From assembly GCA_014529385.2 (NCBI GenBank), contig CM043970.1, positions 49,591,898 through 49,655,897 of the forward strand: a DNA stretch of 64,000 bases, in the 5' to 3' direction. Source of the stretch: Adiantum capillus-veneris (lineage: Eukaryota; Streptophyta; Polypodiopsida; Polypodiales; Pteridaceae). The notes under the pieces are model-generated. The model made no database searches, was not told the DNA's origin, and worked only from the letters and a program-made list of their open reading frames with translations. Positions within the stretch are counted from its first letter, which is position 1; each line of letters opens with the position of its first letter. Shown one piece after another: positions 1-10,699 of this stretch. The position numbers were made by a program, and so were the translations under genes.

Positions 1-1884
1 TGCATGGCCAGTGTGAAATGGCTGTAGCCAAATGGGTTTCTCACATCGGGGATCTAGGTCGGTCAGACAGGGACTGCCCGGGCCAGTTAGCACTGAATTC
101 CGATGAGTATGGAAGCTCGTGTGCTCCAAACTGGAATTTGGGCCACTCGTCAAGTCACTGCAACTTTATAAGTTGAAAGGGGCCAGTAAATTAACCCACA
201 TTGTAGATGGTCAAATGGTAGTCTTCAATGATGGTCAGGAGACCGATAGGGACGCCATGGAAGCATCTCCTAAAATTTAGGGAACTGCTATTTTTTACCA
301 GAAAATGTGTTCGCGTCATTAGCTCTGGAATGACAAGGGGAACATTTTATTGCTCTGCTGCCAAGTCAACTGACGCACCAGTTGAGATATTTTTAGCAGG
401 GAAAGCCCAAACTCGGAAACTGGGCGACGTGTCAGCCTGTGAGCGATTCTGCCACTCTGGGAGGCAAAAACGAGCTGCATATCAACAAAGGGGGCGCCAT
501 TTTCAGCCTCAGGTGGATTGTAGCAGGTACAAAAGCTATGGAATGCTTACCTTGCCCTTTATGCACAGTATGGTGATGGGAGTGATGCCCCGCACGCTAC
601 ATACTGCTCTCTTTCTCCCCTACGTACAGTATGTTATGCCCCACTAGTGGGCTTCTCATTTGACCTATGTACAATTCTGGGGGTTTATGCGCGTTTGCCA
701 AGGCAAGAGCCTTCTGAACAGGAACCGGATTAGCTAATTGCTAATCCCCCACAGGTACGCACAGTTCCATCACGAAAGATTGCGAGTTTGGAGAGTTTTC
801 TCGCGTGAAAACTCGTCCAATTCACAGGGGAACTGTCCCATTGCGTGCGGGAGCCCTTGGGACACGCGTAGGCGTGTTCGCTCTGCTAAAAACGATCCGA
901 AACAGGGAATTACAGCCTGCTGTGTTTTTCTGCAGGTTTAGGGTTTCGCACCTAAACTGCAAGGGAACATCGGGGGAGCCTCGTGAGAGCCTTGGGATGC
1001 GTGTACAGGCATCGGGGGAGCCTCGTGAGAGCCTTGGGATGCGTGTACAAGCTTTTGGGCTCCCAGCAGTGAAAAACAGAGAATTACAGCCCGCTGAATT
1101 TCTGTGACAGCTCACCAGAAAGCTTCCAGATATCGAGGGAATCTGTCCTAGACAGGTGTTTTTGCGCCGTTATGCTGTCGAAATCCGGTCAAAAACCTGC
1201 GTCTTCAGCCCTCGACAGGTTTGGACAGCTTTGTGAAAGCTTGTGCGAAGTGGTCGGATCGTCTACTTTAATTTGAATAAAGAAATACCGAAAGGGGCGC
1301 CAGTCTTTGGGGCCTACAGGGTGTCGGTCTCGTGTGCGCAGTGACATTCTAGTCATTGGACGCAACTGTGTTCTCTTCCCTTCTCAGTGCTCTGTGTAAA
1401 GTTAACAGGTAATTGAAATAGTACCGCCCTCCACGTTGTATAGGCCGGTTATATAAAGTCTAGATTTTCTCACGATTTCAATTCTGTTGCACCTGACAGT
1501 TCAATTGTTTTGAAGTGTTGAAAGCTTGTTCGAGTATGTCCTTTCAGTTGGCACATGGTGCCCTCCCATTACACTTCCTAATAACGAGTTCTCTATCTAA
1601 AACTGAATTTACAATAGCATTAAAAAAAAAGCGCTTTTCTTCTTTCTTTTTGGGAAGAACCAAAGGGGGGGACTTTTTTTGGAGAACCCCTGCTTTTTGG
1701 GACCTACTATTGTTGCATGTCCTCTACGCCTATAAAAACAACCCTTTGGGGCATCACTTGCACACAGAAATCAATTGCAGATTGACGCCGTGTGATTGCA
1801 TCAGCACCAACTCTCAGATTTCAGCCCTCGGATCCTTGTACAGCAAGAGTTCAATCTGATAAAGAAATACCCAAGCAGGGGCGC
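1..1884. other. Unassigned repeat-like DNA
   Basis: No protein family is recognised in either strand here. The stretch looks like old retroelement LTR or leader DNA. The wording 'ataaagaaatacc' followed by an aggggcgc-like motif occurs near 1275 and again near 1862, each time a little after a 'tcagccctcg' motif, so the two ends of this block are partly homologous. A TATA-like 'ttatataaag' lies near 1449. Open frames are short and unlike any family known to me. Confidence 0.4.
969..1052. repeat. 42-bp tandem duplication
   Basis: A 42-bp unit beginning 'atcgggggagcc' is present twice head to tail (969-1010 and 1011-1052), differing only near the end of the unit. It is a local duplication in otherwise unassigned DNA. 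Confidence 0.85.
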
Positions 1885-2138
1885 TGAGTTTTGGCATCTC
1901 CAGTGAACTGCCCAATATGAACCCATTATTTAGTTTGGCTTTTAGGTATTTATTTTACTTATTTGTCAAAGTCTGGGTAGGGCAATTCATTGAGGTTGCT
2001 ATATAAGCAACCCTCAGCCCCCATTGTATATTATCATTTCATTGCCAAGGTTGGTTGGTTCACAGTATCTCCCTCTTTCTTTCTCTCTCTCATGCTTTCT
2101 CCCCTTGATCTCTAACTTCTACATCGTCCACTTTGACA
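1885..2138 (+). repeat. 5' LTR of the 1885-4036 element
   Basis: Starts TGAGTTTTGG, ends TTTGACA, and carries a TATA-like box near 2000. It pairs with 3789-4036. Confidence 0.7.
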
Positions 2139-2150
2139 TGGTATCAAAGC
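2139..2150 (+). other. Primer-binding site (initiator-Met type)
   Basis: tggtatcaaagc lies directly after the 5' LTR. The consensus is TGGTATCAGAGC, so there is one mismatch. Confidence 0.75.
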
Positions 2151-2292
2151 AATTGTGTCCGTGACCTTGGCTAAGCAAGGCGGCCCGAAGAGGAGATTCA
2201 CTGTGAGAAAGCCCCATGAAGATTGGCTCCCCCTCCCCCCCTCTGTCGAGACACTCTGCCCCTAGCGTTTTAAAACGTTGAGCAAAGGCAAG

Positions 2293-2331
2293 TGTTTTTA
2301 TTGTGGCGAGCTTGGCACCAATAGCAAGTGT
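2293..2331 (+). pseudogene. Decayed gag CCHC zinc knuckle
   Basis: Translation gives KGKCFYCGELGTNSKC. This is recognisable as a retrotransposon gag knuckle of the form CX2CX4HX4C in which the histidine is replaced by threonine and one spacer residue is missing. It is the only coding vestige I can see in this element and shows that it derives from a gag-bearing ancestor. Confidence 0.5.
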
Positions 2332-3788
2332 CTCACAAGCAGCGCAGCAGTCCCCGTCAGTCTTGCGCACTGTGAGCGTTTCAAAACACTTGTCGTGCAA
2401 GCCCCGACGGCAACGTGCTTCCCCTACCCTGCTAGCCTTTTAGAACGCTCTCGGTAGAGCCCCTGAGGCTTGAAGACAATGCGGCGCACCCTCTCCCTAC
2501 CGACAGCATTTCCCCACCTTTCCCTTTCTCTCCTTGCAATGCCTTGGCTACAGCCAACGTTTTGAAACGCTGTGGGCAATTCCTTGGTGATTTGAAGCCC
2601 AAAAGAAGGTTGTTTTTTTCATTGGCTTGGTGCAGTGGAAAGGCAGACATGAGCAATGTGGATCTGTTGAGAAGGCGACTTGGAAGAGCCCATGAAGGGG
2701 CCGTGCTGACCCTTTTTGGAGCGACTTGGAAAGTGGAGATTGGAGCTCGAGAGAGGGCAAATCTGGCGGAGCGGCTTGGGAATTGTATGGCCCTTGGAGT
2801 GCGAGAAGGAGCACACGTATCCAAATCTTGCAACTTCAACATGGCCTCCCCTTGCTCGAGTGCCCGCGAGAACGACCAAAACCAACAAGTGGCTATGGAT
2901 GGCAGATCAACCATCCAGTTAGCGGCCTATGCATCGACACAATTCTCAAGAAATCGGCAAATTGTTTGGCCGAGATTGTGAAGTCAAAGCAAATGCACGA
3001 CTTCCCTAGAGAACAACGGCAAAGGCAAGCTTGACAAGGATAGCAGTACCAGTACTCAGTTAGCTGCCTCAGTACCCACAAGGTACGACCAAAGTTGTTG
3101 CGAATGTGACTCGACGCTTTTGGCTCAGGAGTTTGAAGCCAAAGGCAAAAGCAGGAACTCAAAAATAGATAAAGTAAAAGGCAAGCTAGACAAAGATTAC
3201 AGTAATAAAGATTTGACAGAGGAGATCGGCAATGGCACACATGGCGGCAGCCACAGTGGCCTCGACATCAAATTTCTAGTCAAAGTGCAAGTGTCGCCAC
3301 TAGCTTCAGCCAGGAGAGGCTTGTGAGTGGCAAAGAGGGGCAAACATTGCTCTGTATAATTAATTTGGACCCTTGTGTTGGAGTTCAAGTTATTGGTGTT
3401 TGGACCCGTACATCGGAGTTCAATGCACATGCACCTGGCAGGGAACCAATCCAGATGCACGGAACTAATCAGACGTATGTAAAACACTATGGATGAGTGC
3501 ACTAATCCATTGTTGTTGGTCGAATTATGGACAAGATGTGTTTCAAAATTCATTATCTAGAAAGTATTTAGGATGTGATGTGTTCATATTCCACGAATGG
3601 GGATTCTTGGACGTAATGTGGTCTACAATTCAAATTTTCTAAAAGCCAACTGATGCTCAAGATGGCATTCTTCTAAGGAGCAAAGTTGGGGGAAGAAAAT
3701 GTGGAGTGTACAGAAGTTGGGGTGACTATGGTAGCTTCTTCATTGACTTGGTCTCATTATTGATGTCCAGTATGAGCTACAAAGAGGG

Positions 3789-4036
3789 TGAGAGTTTTGG
3801 CATCTCAAGTGAACTGCTCAATGTGATCCCATTACTTAGTTTGGCTTTTAGGTATTTATTTTACTTATTTGTCAAAGTCTGGGTAGGGTGAGGTTGCTAT
3901 ATAAGCAACCCTCAACCCCCATTGTATATTATCATTTCATTGCCAAGGCTGGTTGGTTCACAGTATCTCTCTCTTTCTTTCTCTCTCTCTCATGCTCTCT
4001 CTCCTTGGTCTCTACGCTTCCGCATCGTCGACTGAC
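3789..4036 (+). repeat. 3' LTR of the 1885-4036 element
   Basis: Near copy of 1885-2138. It lacks a short stretch before 'gaggttgctatataagcaa' and its (CT) tail is slightly longer. It ends ACTGACA. Confidence 0.7.
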
Positions 4037-4805
4037 ATGAGAGTGGTAGGTCAGGGCCACCAACTGTGTATAGGGCCATCCCACTCCGATGTCTCCTCTA
4101 TCTCACTTCACTCTGTTTACAGCTCAATTGTTTCAAGTTGTTTGAAGTGAGTGTTCTACGGTTTTGCAGATTGTAGTTGTCTCTGTGTTTCCATCAGATC
4201 TCTTGCCGGAAGTGATTACAAAACATGCAGGTTTCCAATTACTTGGCACATTGACAAGGATTTTATAAGTTAAAGACATATTTGATGGCATTGATCGACT
4301 TAGAGTCACTATCCTATGTAAGAACCCTAGGGGGGTCATCAAAGGGGGGAAGTAGCAGAAGGAACCCTCAAGTCTCGCGTGCTCTCGAGTCTTAGCTGCA
4401 TCCCCACTGCATCAAGCCATCAATTTTTAGTGCAATGTCTCAGCCTCCCTAAGCAACCCTTGCCTGGGTGATCCTCTTGGCAGCCATGTGAAGCGGAAGG
4501 TTACTCCCAAACCTCAGATACTCTTAGCATTTTTGTTTGGGCTGACCTCGACACATCGAGGGGCACCATTTAAAGTAGGAAATTGTCACGAGGTCGTCGA
4601 ATCTAGCCCTAAATCTGGGTTCTTTGCAGTCAGCCTGGGTGATCCTATCCCTTGGGAGTTTGGTTCAAGAGAATGGCCAGATCAGCCCTCTAGCTCAGTC
4701 ATTTAGCAAGCCTAATGCATCCTAAGATCTCATCGATTGAGGCCAAAAGCAGTAATCTACAAGCCCCAAATCATATCCGTCCTATAAAATTGGTTTTCAA
4801 GTAGC
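4037..4805. other. No feature recognised
   Basis: Neither strand shows a convincing coding region, RNA gene or repeat boundary in this interval. Confidence 0.5.
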
Positions 4806-5069
4806 TCAATATAATGCAATGCTACAAAAGCAACACCATGTCAGTAGTGTCACTACCTCCTTACAGTGCGGGCCACTGCATTTAGCTCTTCCTAATTTGT
4901 TCGAGTGACGTGTTTCTAGCTTTTCGACCACGAGAGGACGATCATCCTGATATAGCACCGCACCAATCACAGTCATAGCATCCATCTCAACAACAAATGG
5001 TTTGCCAAGCTCTACAAAATGAAAAATAGTGCAATAATTACCAAGTGTTTCAATTCTTAAAGCTCTCAT
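4806..5069 (-). pseudogene. Ty3/gypsy RNase H fragment
   Basis: The minus-strand reading contains GKPFVVEMDAMTVIGAVLYQ followed by DDRPLVVEKLETRHSNK. This matches the start of gypsy RNase H, where a catalytic Asp sits in a K-P-F-x-V-E-x-D-A pattern and a G-A-V-L-x-Q strand follows. Only the first part of the domain remains; there is no RT before it and no integrase after it. It lies about 650 bp downstream, in the sense direction, of the ALKBH10-like exon, so it may sit in that gene's first intron. Confidence 0.6.
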
Positions 5070-5721
5070 TCAGGTGTTCATTCCAAACAAAAAGAGGTCC
5101 CAAACTCAACAAATTCCTCCATCTAACCATATAATGTATACATCAAAAACGGCACACCTCAGAATGTCTTTTACTATGGTGAGACATTGGTAGCTAAGAA
5201 TTGTCAGACACCAACCTGAAGTACTGATGAAATCGTAATTTAGCGTGTTCCACCTTTAAGGTTTCTTTCAAAATTGTTTCAAGACTTCAGGAATCTCAAA
5301 GATGAAAGACACCAGCCATGAATAATGAATAATTCCATGCTGCATAACTGCTCTGAGCATAAACAAATGCCTCAACTTGCACATGAATTTAGAGGAAGCC
5401 AGGAAATCCTAAAGTCAGCATTGGAAAGTGCAAGCTATAGTCTCAAGGTAGACATCAAGCACAAGACAATAAAAGCATCGGCTCCATCATGCACAGTAAT
5501 GACTAAATATAACAACGTCCCCACTGACACCTCGACTAGCAGATGCCTGCTACGAAATGTGGAACCATGTAAACAGTAAAGCTCCAACCCCTCGAGCATC
5601 TATATCTAATACAAAAATCTAGTTGTATAAGACACATTAAACACCAAACAAAAACAATTCATGATATGCCTTCAATATACAACCTCTTACTCTTTGGAAT
5701 GCATGCAAAACCTGTTACTAC
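5070..5721 (-). other. Start of the first intron of the ALKBH10-like gene
   Basis: Begins with a good donor on the minus strand (CAG|GTAGTAAC, the GT at 5721-5720). After the donor the reading frame soon stops at 5687. Nothing resembling the AlkB dioxygenase domain follows on this strand down to position 1, so the remaining exons are beyond the window or the gene is cut short. Confidence 0.5.
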
Positions 5722-6526
5722 CTGCAGGCTTTGGTGGCACATTGGAAGCCTTGCTCTCAGGATCAACAATAATTTCTTGTCCCTCTGGAGACTTCGTCAT
5801 TGTCCTATTTGGGGAGACCTGACTTGAAGACTGTTCAGTGGGATCAAGGGCAGGTTTTGAACGGCTCTGTGAGGCCTCAAGGTCGTTCAATCTTGCCACC
5901 GGCGACTGCATTCTTTTGCCATGGAAAATCTCTGTAGACAAGGAAAGATCACTAATTGATAGATCTCGGTTCATTCCGGCAGTCATATCTGCAACTGAGA
6001 CCTCTGTCTGGGGTATCACATTAGGAACCTCCCCTTTCAAGCCTCTGAGTAAATTGAGAGCTCTAGGATCCTTGAGATCCTCCATGCTACGATGCGGCAT
6101 GAGGGGTTGACTTAAGTTTCGTGCCTGTTGTCTGCGCCAGGTTGCTTGCTGCAAGGCATAAATAACTTCGGCCACAGAGAAAAATTGCTGCATGTGGAGG
6201 ACTAAGGTCCAATTGTATCGCCGTTGTTGTATGCATGTGAAGAGAAAGTCATATTCTGAGGGTTCACCTATCATGCGAAGATGATGACACATGGCATCAA
6301 TTATGGCATTTGCAGCTGCAAACTCTCCACGAAGCCAGGAGATAAATGCATCTCTCTCATCAGGTATAATGTGCCTAGGATGAATCTCAGGCGGTGCAGC
6401 AGCAGTTCCCCTGCTGTCCAGCAATCCTGCATTGTTATGTCCGAGGGAATCCTTGCCAAGATGTGCCAGAAAAGCAGCTGGTAGTGGCTGGTGAGGCAAG
6501 CCTCCAGAGGCCATCTCCACATGCAA
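5722..6526 (-). CDS. ALKBH10B-like: ALKBH10-like RNA demethylase, N-terminal exon (partial)
   Basis: The open frame from 6526 encodes about 268 residues up to a splice donor at 5721. Residues around 60-85 contain ISWLRGEFAAANAIIDAMCHH, followed by an E-Y-x-F segment, RRRYNW-like QQRRYNWTLVLHMQQF and FSVAEVIYALQQ. This block is the conserved N-terminal helical region of plant ALKBH10A/10B proteins (from family knowledge), which erase N6-methyladenosine from mRNA. The catalytic Fe(II)/2-oxoglutarate domain lies in later exons and is not visible here. After about residue 150 the protein becomes Ser/Pro/Gln-rich and looks disordered, as in the family. Two start codons are close together; Met5 (MASGGL) may be the better start, but I gave the outer limit. 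The frame is intact, unlike nearly everything else in the window. Homology is strong; whether the gene is complete is unknown. Confidence 0.8.
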
Positions 6527-7760
6527 GTTTCAAAAGCATACAGCCAATACGCAAAAAGCTTCAGTAATCGAGTATGATACCAGCAAAGAGGTAGAAGAGC
6601 ACCTGGAAATGGATGCGAATTTGCTAATTCTAAGTAGCAAATTCTAAGTGAAGAAAATGCAACAAGCCAATAGCAACGGCAGACAGATCCTTGACAGACA
6701 GTAATAATAATAAACAGATCTGGGTCCTTGAGAAGAAAATGAAGCCAAAGCAAATGTCAATTTTTGCTTGATGCTGCCAATTCCTTATCCTGTCAAAAAC
6801 CCTTGCAGCAGGCAGATCTGGATTTGCTCAAAGCTTGATTTTCTCTGCAAAATTGAATAGCCAGTGTCAAGATATCTTGCTGCCGTTGGGATCTGGATCA
6901 GCAAGGCTTGCTTGCGAGCAAATTTTAGCGACTAACAATCTGCTGCTACTACTGCTGCTGCTTCTGAAGACCTCACTCTTGCAAAAGACCATGGCTTTCT
7001 ACTTCTTCCCTTTCCTCCTCCTCTTCCTCTTCTTCCTCCTCTTGTTCTGAGAGAGGAAGTGGGTCACAGAGAGGAAATCTGAGGAAGCGGTGAAAAAGGA
7101 GGAGAAAAAAATTGGAGAAAGAAGAGGAAAGCCAGGCTTGTAGACGTGCAAAGAGAACGTGAAAGGGGAGCTCTGCGTTGTAGCTAAAGGCCACCCACCA
7201 ACCATTAACGGCTATTGCATCTGATAAAGGCTACCAATTAAGTCAACACCTTCGTCATCATCAACTCACCATTAAAGAGTCAAAATGTGTGTGCTGTGTG
7301 TGGATACCACATCGGCATGTAGGGGCCGGGCCGGTAGGGCCTGTGTGTGAGATAGAGAGATCGCCCATTGCCCAGGCTCCCATGTGTGAGAGTGTGTGCG
7401 CTCGCGTGCGTGTTGCAAATCGCCATTGCCGGCAATCTAAGTGGGCCTTCGGGGTGGGTGTGGGTGTGTGAGAGGGAAACAATAACCCACATTGGCTATA
7501 AATAATAATAAATATTTTGTATGTGTTTGCAATGCAATGTGTTTATGTATATCGCCCATCAAAGTAGGGGGTACCCGGCTGGGAAAAATGAAAAAACAAA
7601 ATCGAATCAAGCCAAATCCGGTGTCGGGCGTCGAAGTAGACAGAGAGCAGAAGAGAAGTAAAGCTCGAGCGACTGAGTAGAGAGAAGCCAGCGCAGGCGC
7701 ACAGGGTATGGCGATTGCGACCTCGGCAAGGGCAACGACAACCGCGCTTAGGGAAGCCGG
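6527..7760 (-). promoter_or_regulatory. Probable 5' UTR and upstream region of the ALKBH10-like gene
   Basis: This region precedes the exon on the minus strand. At about 7005-7050 there is a purine-rich stretch on the sense strand (GAA/GAGGAA repeats), a composition often seen in plant 5' leaders. No convincing coding frame extends through it. The transcription start cannot be placed from sequence alone. Confidence 0.35.
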
Positions 7761-8010
7761 TAACTGTGGGCGCTTATTTTTTTATAAGTAAGGGTTACTA
7801 TCTTGACAGCATTAAGTCGATGTTGGGTTGGCTACGTTAGTACCTCCCCAAAGTGTTTAACGCAGCTTGCTTGTGTTCGGCTCCCATGCATCCTTCTTTT
7901 TGTAGGGATGAGACCCATGAGAGAGATCTCAGGTCGGAGCGATTGCATTCCGCTAGCATTCGGAGCGGATCTCGAGGAGGTATCGCAACAATGAATGAAT
8001 AAAGGGAAAA

Positions 8011-8468
8011 TTACCAAAATACCCCTCTAATTTGAGGAAATTCCCAAAATACCCCTCAAATTTCAAAAATTCCAAAAATACCCTTGTATCTATTTTGGTT
8101 GGAATGTTCAAGATTTTTCTAATCTTCATTCGTTTTTGACAATTGAGATCCGTTTTTGAGTGCTCAACATGTAATTTGTCACCAGTTACCACCGTTACCA
8201 CTGCAAAAAAGGCAATTATGTCTAAAAATAATGAAGCAATTCATCTCCAAAGCCTACGTAACCAACTCAAATAGTAGTTTTAGCATCTTGTACGATAGAC
8301 AATCACTCTTCTTGTGAAGACCTACAGAAAGATTTATTTTTCGAGAAATTTAGTCTCACAACCAGGGGTATTTTGGGAATTTTGGAAAATTTAAAGGGCA
8401 TTTTGGGAATTTTTGAAATTTGAGGGGTATTTTGGGAATTTCCTCAAATTAGAGGGGTATTTTGGTAA
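8011..8468. mobile_element. MITE with 73-bp terminal inverted repeats
   Basis: The first 73 bp (8011-8083) match the reverse complement of the last 73 bp (8396-8468) with two mismatches by my alignment. If the outermost TA on each side (8012-8013 and 8466-8467) is the TSD, the element starts CCAAAATACCCCTC, which fits a Tc1/mariner-type (Stowaway-like) MITE. Inside each arm a CCAAAATACCC-like motif is repeated about every 30 bp. The core of about 310 bp has no coding capacity. Confidence 0.75.
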
Positions 8469-8786
8469 GAGGAGCACATAGTATACTCGAGAAAGGAGCA
8501 AGGCAGGTCACAGTTGGGAAGGCCACATCATCTGGTTTTCTAAAAATTTATTTAGAGACGCGCAAGTCATACATGACACTTGCCCAATTGGTTTACAGCA
8601 GCTCCAGTACATACCGAACTAAGATCTTTCTGTGATCAAGTCTTATGACAATGCACCCTTCTATTAGGGGAGGAGAATCCTTCTTGAAAATAGAGGAGAT
8701 GGTGCGCAAGTAGATGGAATATTCCTAATGATTGAATAAATTGCAGAACCTACCAGTAGTAGAGGGTACCCAATCTTATTAAATCA

Positions 8787-8816
8787 CCTACTACTACTAC
8801 TACCAGTAGTAGTAGG
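8787..8816. repeat. CTA/TAG trinucleotide inverted repeat
   Basis: A short (CTA)n tract is followed by its complement (TAG)n with only a few bases between, giving a hairpin of about 11-12 bp. Confidence 0.6.
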
Positions 8817-9023
8817 GCCATACGCAGTGATCACCCAATTTTCCTTCCTTTTCCAAACGAATCTTTCCATTGTACATTCTTTGCAATTTTCACATGAAAT
8901 GCCTAGGGTTGTGGCATCATCCACCTGTCCTTCCCTCCAAGTGGTGAGCCGGTTTGGGGACAACTATTGTAAACGTCAAGATGTGCTTGCCTTCTGTAAA
9001 GATTTAGGGCAAGGCCCTCACAT

Positions 9024-9040
9024 TTTTTTGCTTCAAACTT
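9024..9040. repeat. Target-site duplication, left copy
   Basis: ttttttgcttcaaactt is repeated exactly at 9551-9567. It flanks the LINE insertion between them. Confidence 0.85.
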
Positions 9041-9550
9041 TTCTTTTTTTTTGCCAAACTCACATTATGTGAGTGAATGTATTAATCACCACCAGAAAAA
9101 ATTACAATAACTCCCTGCACAAACCGTGCCAAGGAGCAACATCAAACCACAATACTACATAACACTCATCATCTGAGCCAAAACGTTCCAAGTTACAAAA
9201 TGCCGCCAACCAAACCGACCCAGGCCGAAACAAGGGAGGCCAGCCCTGACACCCAACCATACTACATACCATAAATCCGAGAGGAGGGACCAATGTCCCC
9301 ATCACCAAAAGTCAACTCTAGGGTGCCACCATGCCATCGCCCCTACCCGCAGGTTGATGGCATGCCCGAGAGTAGCTTCAAACCATGATGCACAACAACG
9401 AGAACCTCGAGTGAACCACACGACCACCACGCAAGAAGAACGAATATCAACCAAACCACAGAACTGCCAAGCCATCCCACCACGAAAAGATGGAACAAAG
9501 CATAAAGTCCCCATGTTACACTGGCCCGATGAAGCACCATAACACAAGTA
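9041..9550 (-). mobile_element. 5'-truncated LINE insertion
   Basis: This 510-bp insertion is bounded by a perfect 17-bp direct repeat. On the minus strand it ends with a hairpin (ctcacataatgtgag) followed by an A-rich tail (seen as tttttttt at 9043-9052 on the plus strand). The same hairpin-tail design closes the LINE pieces at 54785 and 57856. No ORF2 remains, as expected for a 3' UTR-only, 5'-truncated copy. The 17-bp TSD is of the size produced by target-primed reverse transcription. Confidence 0.8.
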
Positions 9551-9567
9551 TTTTTTGCTTCAAACTT
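9551..9567. repeat. Target-site duplication, right copy
   Basis: Exact copy of 9024-9040. Confidence 0.85.
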
Positions 9568-10410
9568 AAAAGTTAGTGAGCAAAGCTATGTTCATGGTTC
9601 CCATCATGTTGTTTAAACATGTTAGTTAGGGGGTGTGAAGACCCTAGATAGACTTATATGTCACCTTAAATTGTTTCCTAAAATAAGTTTCGGATTGTGC
9701 AGCCTTAGTCTTGTGTCAAAGTGGTAACATGTCTCTACGTAGTTGCCTTTTAAGAATCAACACTTTCTTACTATGCTCCCACCATGAGCTAAAAAATAGG
9801 ACCACATGTTATATGGACAAGTTCCATCCTAGTGCCAACAGAACTTGACAAAGGAGAGAAAGTGACCATTCTAGAATATGGCGAGTGAAATTCACTAGCG
9901 CATGCAAGCAACTTATTGAACATATGATTGCATTCCATTGCATCAAATTGTGGTCCTTTCAATCTTTAAAGTCACTCTCACCAGGGGTTTACACTCAACA
10001 TTGTCATAGAATTTCAACATTGTCATAGAATTTGACTCTTCTTTTTTATGATTGTTTTTTCTATAATTTCATTTTTTAATCACGATGAACTCGAGTAAGG
10101 GCTACAAGTAGATCAACATGCATTGGAATCGTACCTGTGCATTGCTATCTTTATTATAGTGGAAGGTGTGAGATCCCATATTAGTATCAAGCTCTTTTAT
10201 CTACAAGATAGATAGAGCTCTTCTTCCATGACCCACAAAATGAAGGGTCAACATCGACTTAGATGTATCTCTGAATCAAAGAAAAGATACGATTTTGCCT
10301 CGATAAGATATATAGGGTAAAGGGGCCGATAGAAAACCGGGTCCATGTCATGGGACCCGTCCGTAGCCTTTATTAAATTGGTTTCGCTCCAGTGAAGGGA
10401 CACACTGAAC
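9568..10410. other. No feature recognised
   Basis: AT-rich DNA with no convincing gene. A short repeated phrase (tttcaacattgtcatagaattt-like, around 9990-10030) is the only internal structure seen. Confidence 0.5.
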
Positions 10411-10505
10411 CGGGTGGTGGACTGGTTAGAGTAGTTTGCGATGCTATGTTGGCCGTCCGATCTTGAGTTCGAGACGCGTTCGTTCGATGGCTTATGTTAC
10501 ACCCC
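10411..10505 (+). mobile_element. tRNA-derived SINE-like sequence
   Basis: A candidate A box (TGGTGGACTGG, 10415-10425) and B box (AGTTCGAGACG, 10466-10476) are about 40 bp apart, a spacing normal for a pol III promoter. The sequence does not fold as a proper tRNA and continues into unrelated DNA, so a SINE head is more likely than a tRNA gene. Neither tail nor TSD could be fixed. Confidence 0.45.
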
Positions 10506-10699
10506 CCGTTGTCTTCCTACTGGTGACCGTTTTTGTTACACATAAAATTTTGTAACGCGTTCTATAGCCTGCGCGCCTCATCGCTTACGACGCCGCGATT
10601 ACCCTAGACAGGCCTTGCTTCTAGCTCTTGAATGTGCCCTTCACAAGTGAAAACTATGCAGAGCAGTCGCTGCAATTTGTCGACTCTCTTAGGTGGCCT

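Larger units (their letters stand above)
1885..4036 (+). mobile_element. Non-autonomous LTR retrotransposon with paired LTRs
   Basis: Two direct repeats of about 250 bp (1885-2138 and 3789-4036) begin TGAG and end GACA. They share the run tttggcttttaggtattt, the TATA-like 'gctatataagcaacc' and a CT-rich tail. The left copy is followed at once by tggtatcaaagc, one mismatch from the initiator-Met primer-binding site. A purine stretch ('aaagaggg') precedes the right copy. The internal 1.65 kb has no usable pol, only a decayed gag zinc knuckle. I see no matching TSD, so the boundaries are approximate. This is a TRIM/LARD-like derivative; copia or gypsy affiliation cannot be decided. Confidence 0.7.

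Noticed and set aside
2432-3553. Overlapping 60-160-codon frames on both strands
   Set aside because: They lie in the interior of an LTR element without domain similarity and exclude each other.
7494-7507. TATA-like ggctataaataata on the plus strand
   Set aside because: No plus-strand gene follows within reasonable distance; AT-rich background explains it.
8781-8816. CRISPR-like or terminator-like hairpin
   Set aside because: It is a simple (CTA)n/(TAG)n inverted tract in plant DNA without regular spacers or a gene before it.
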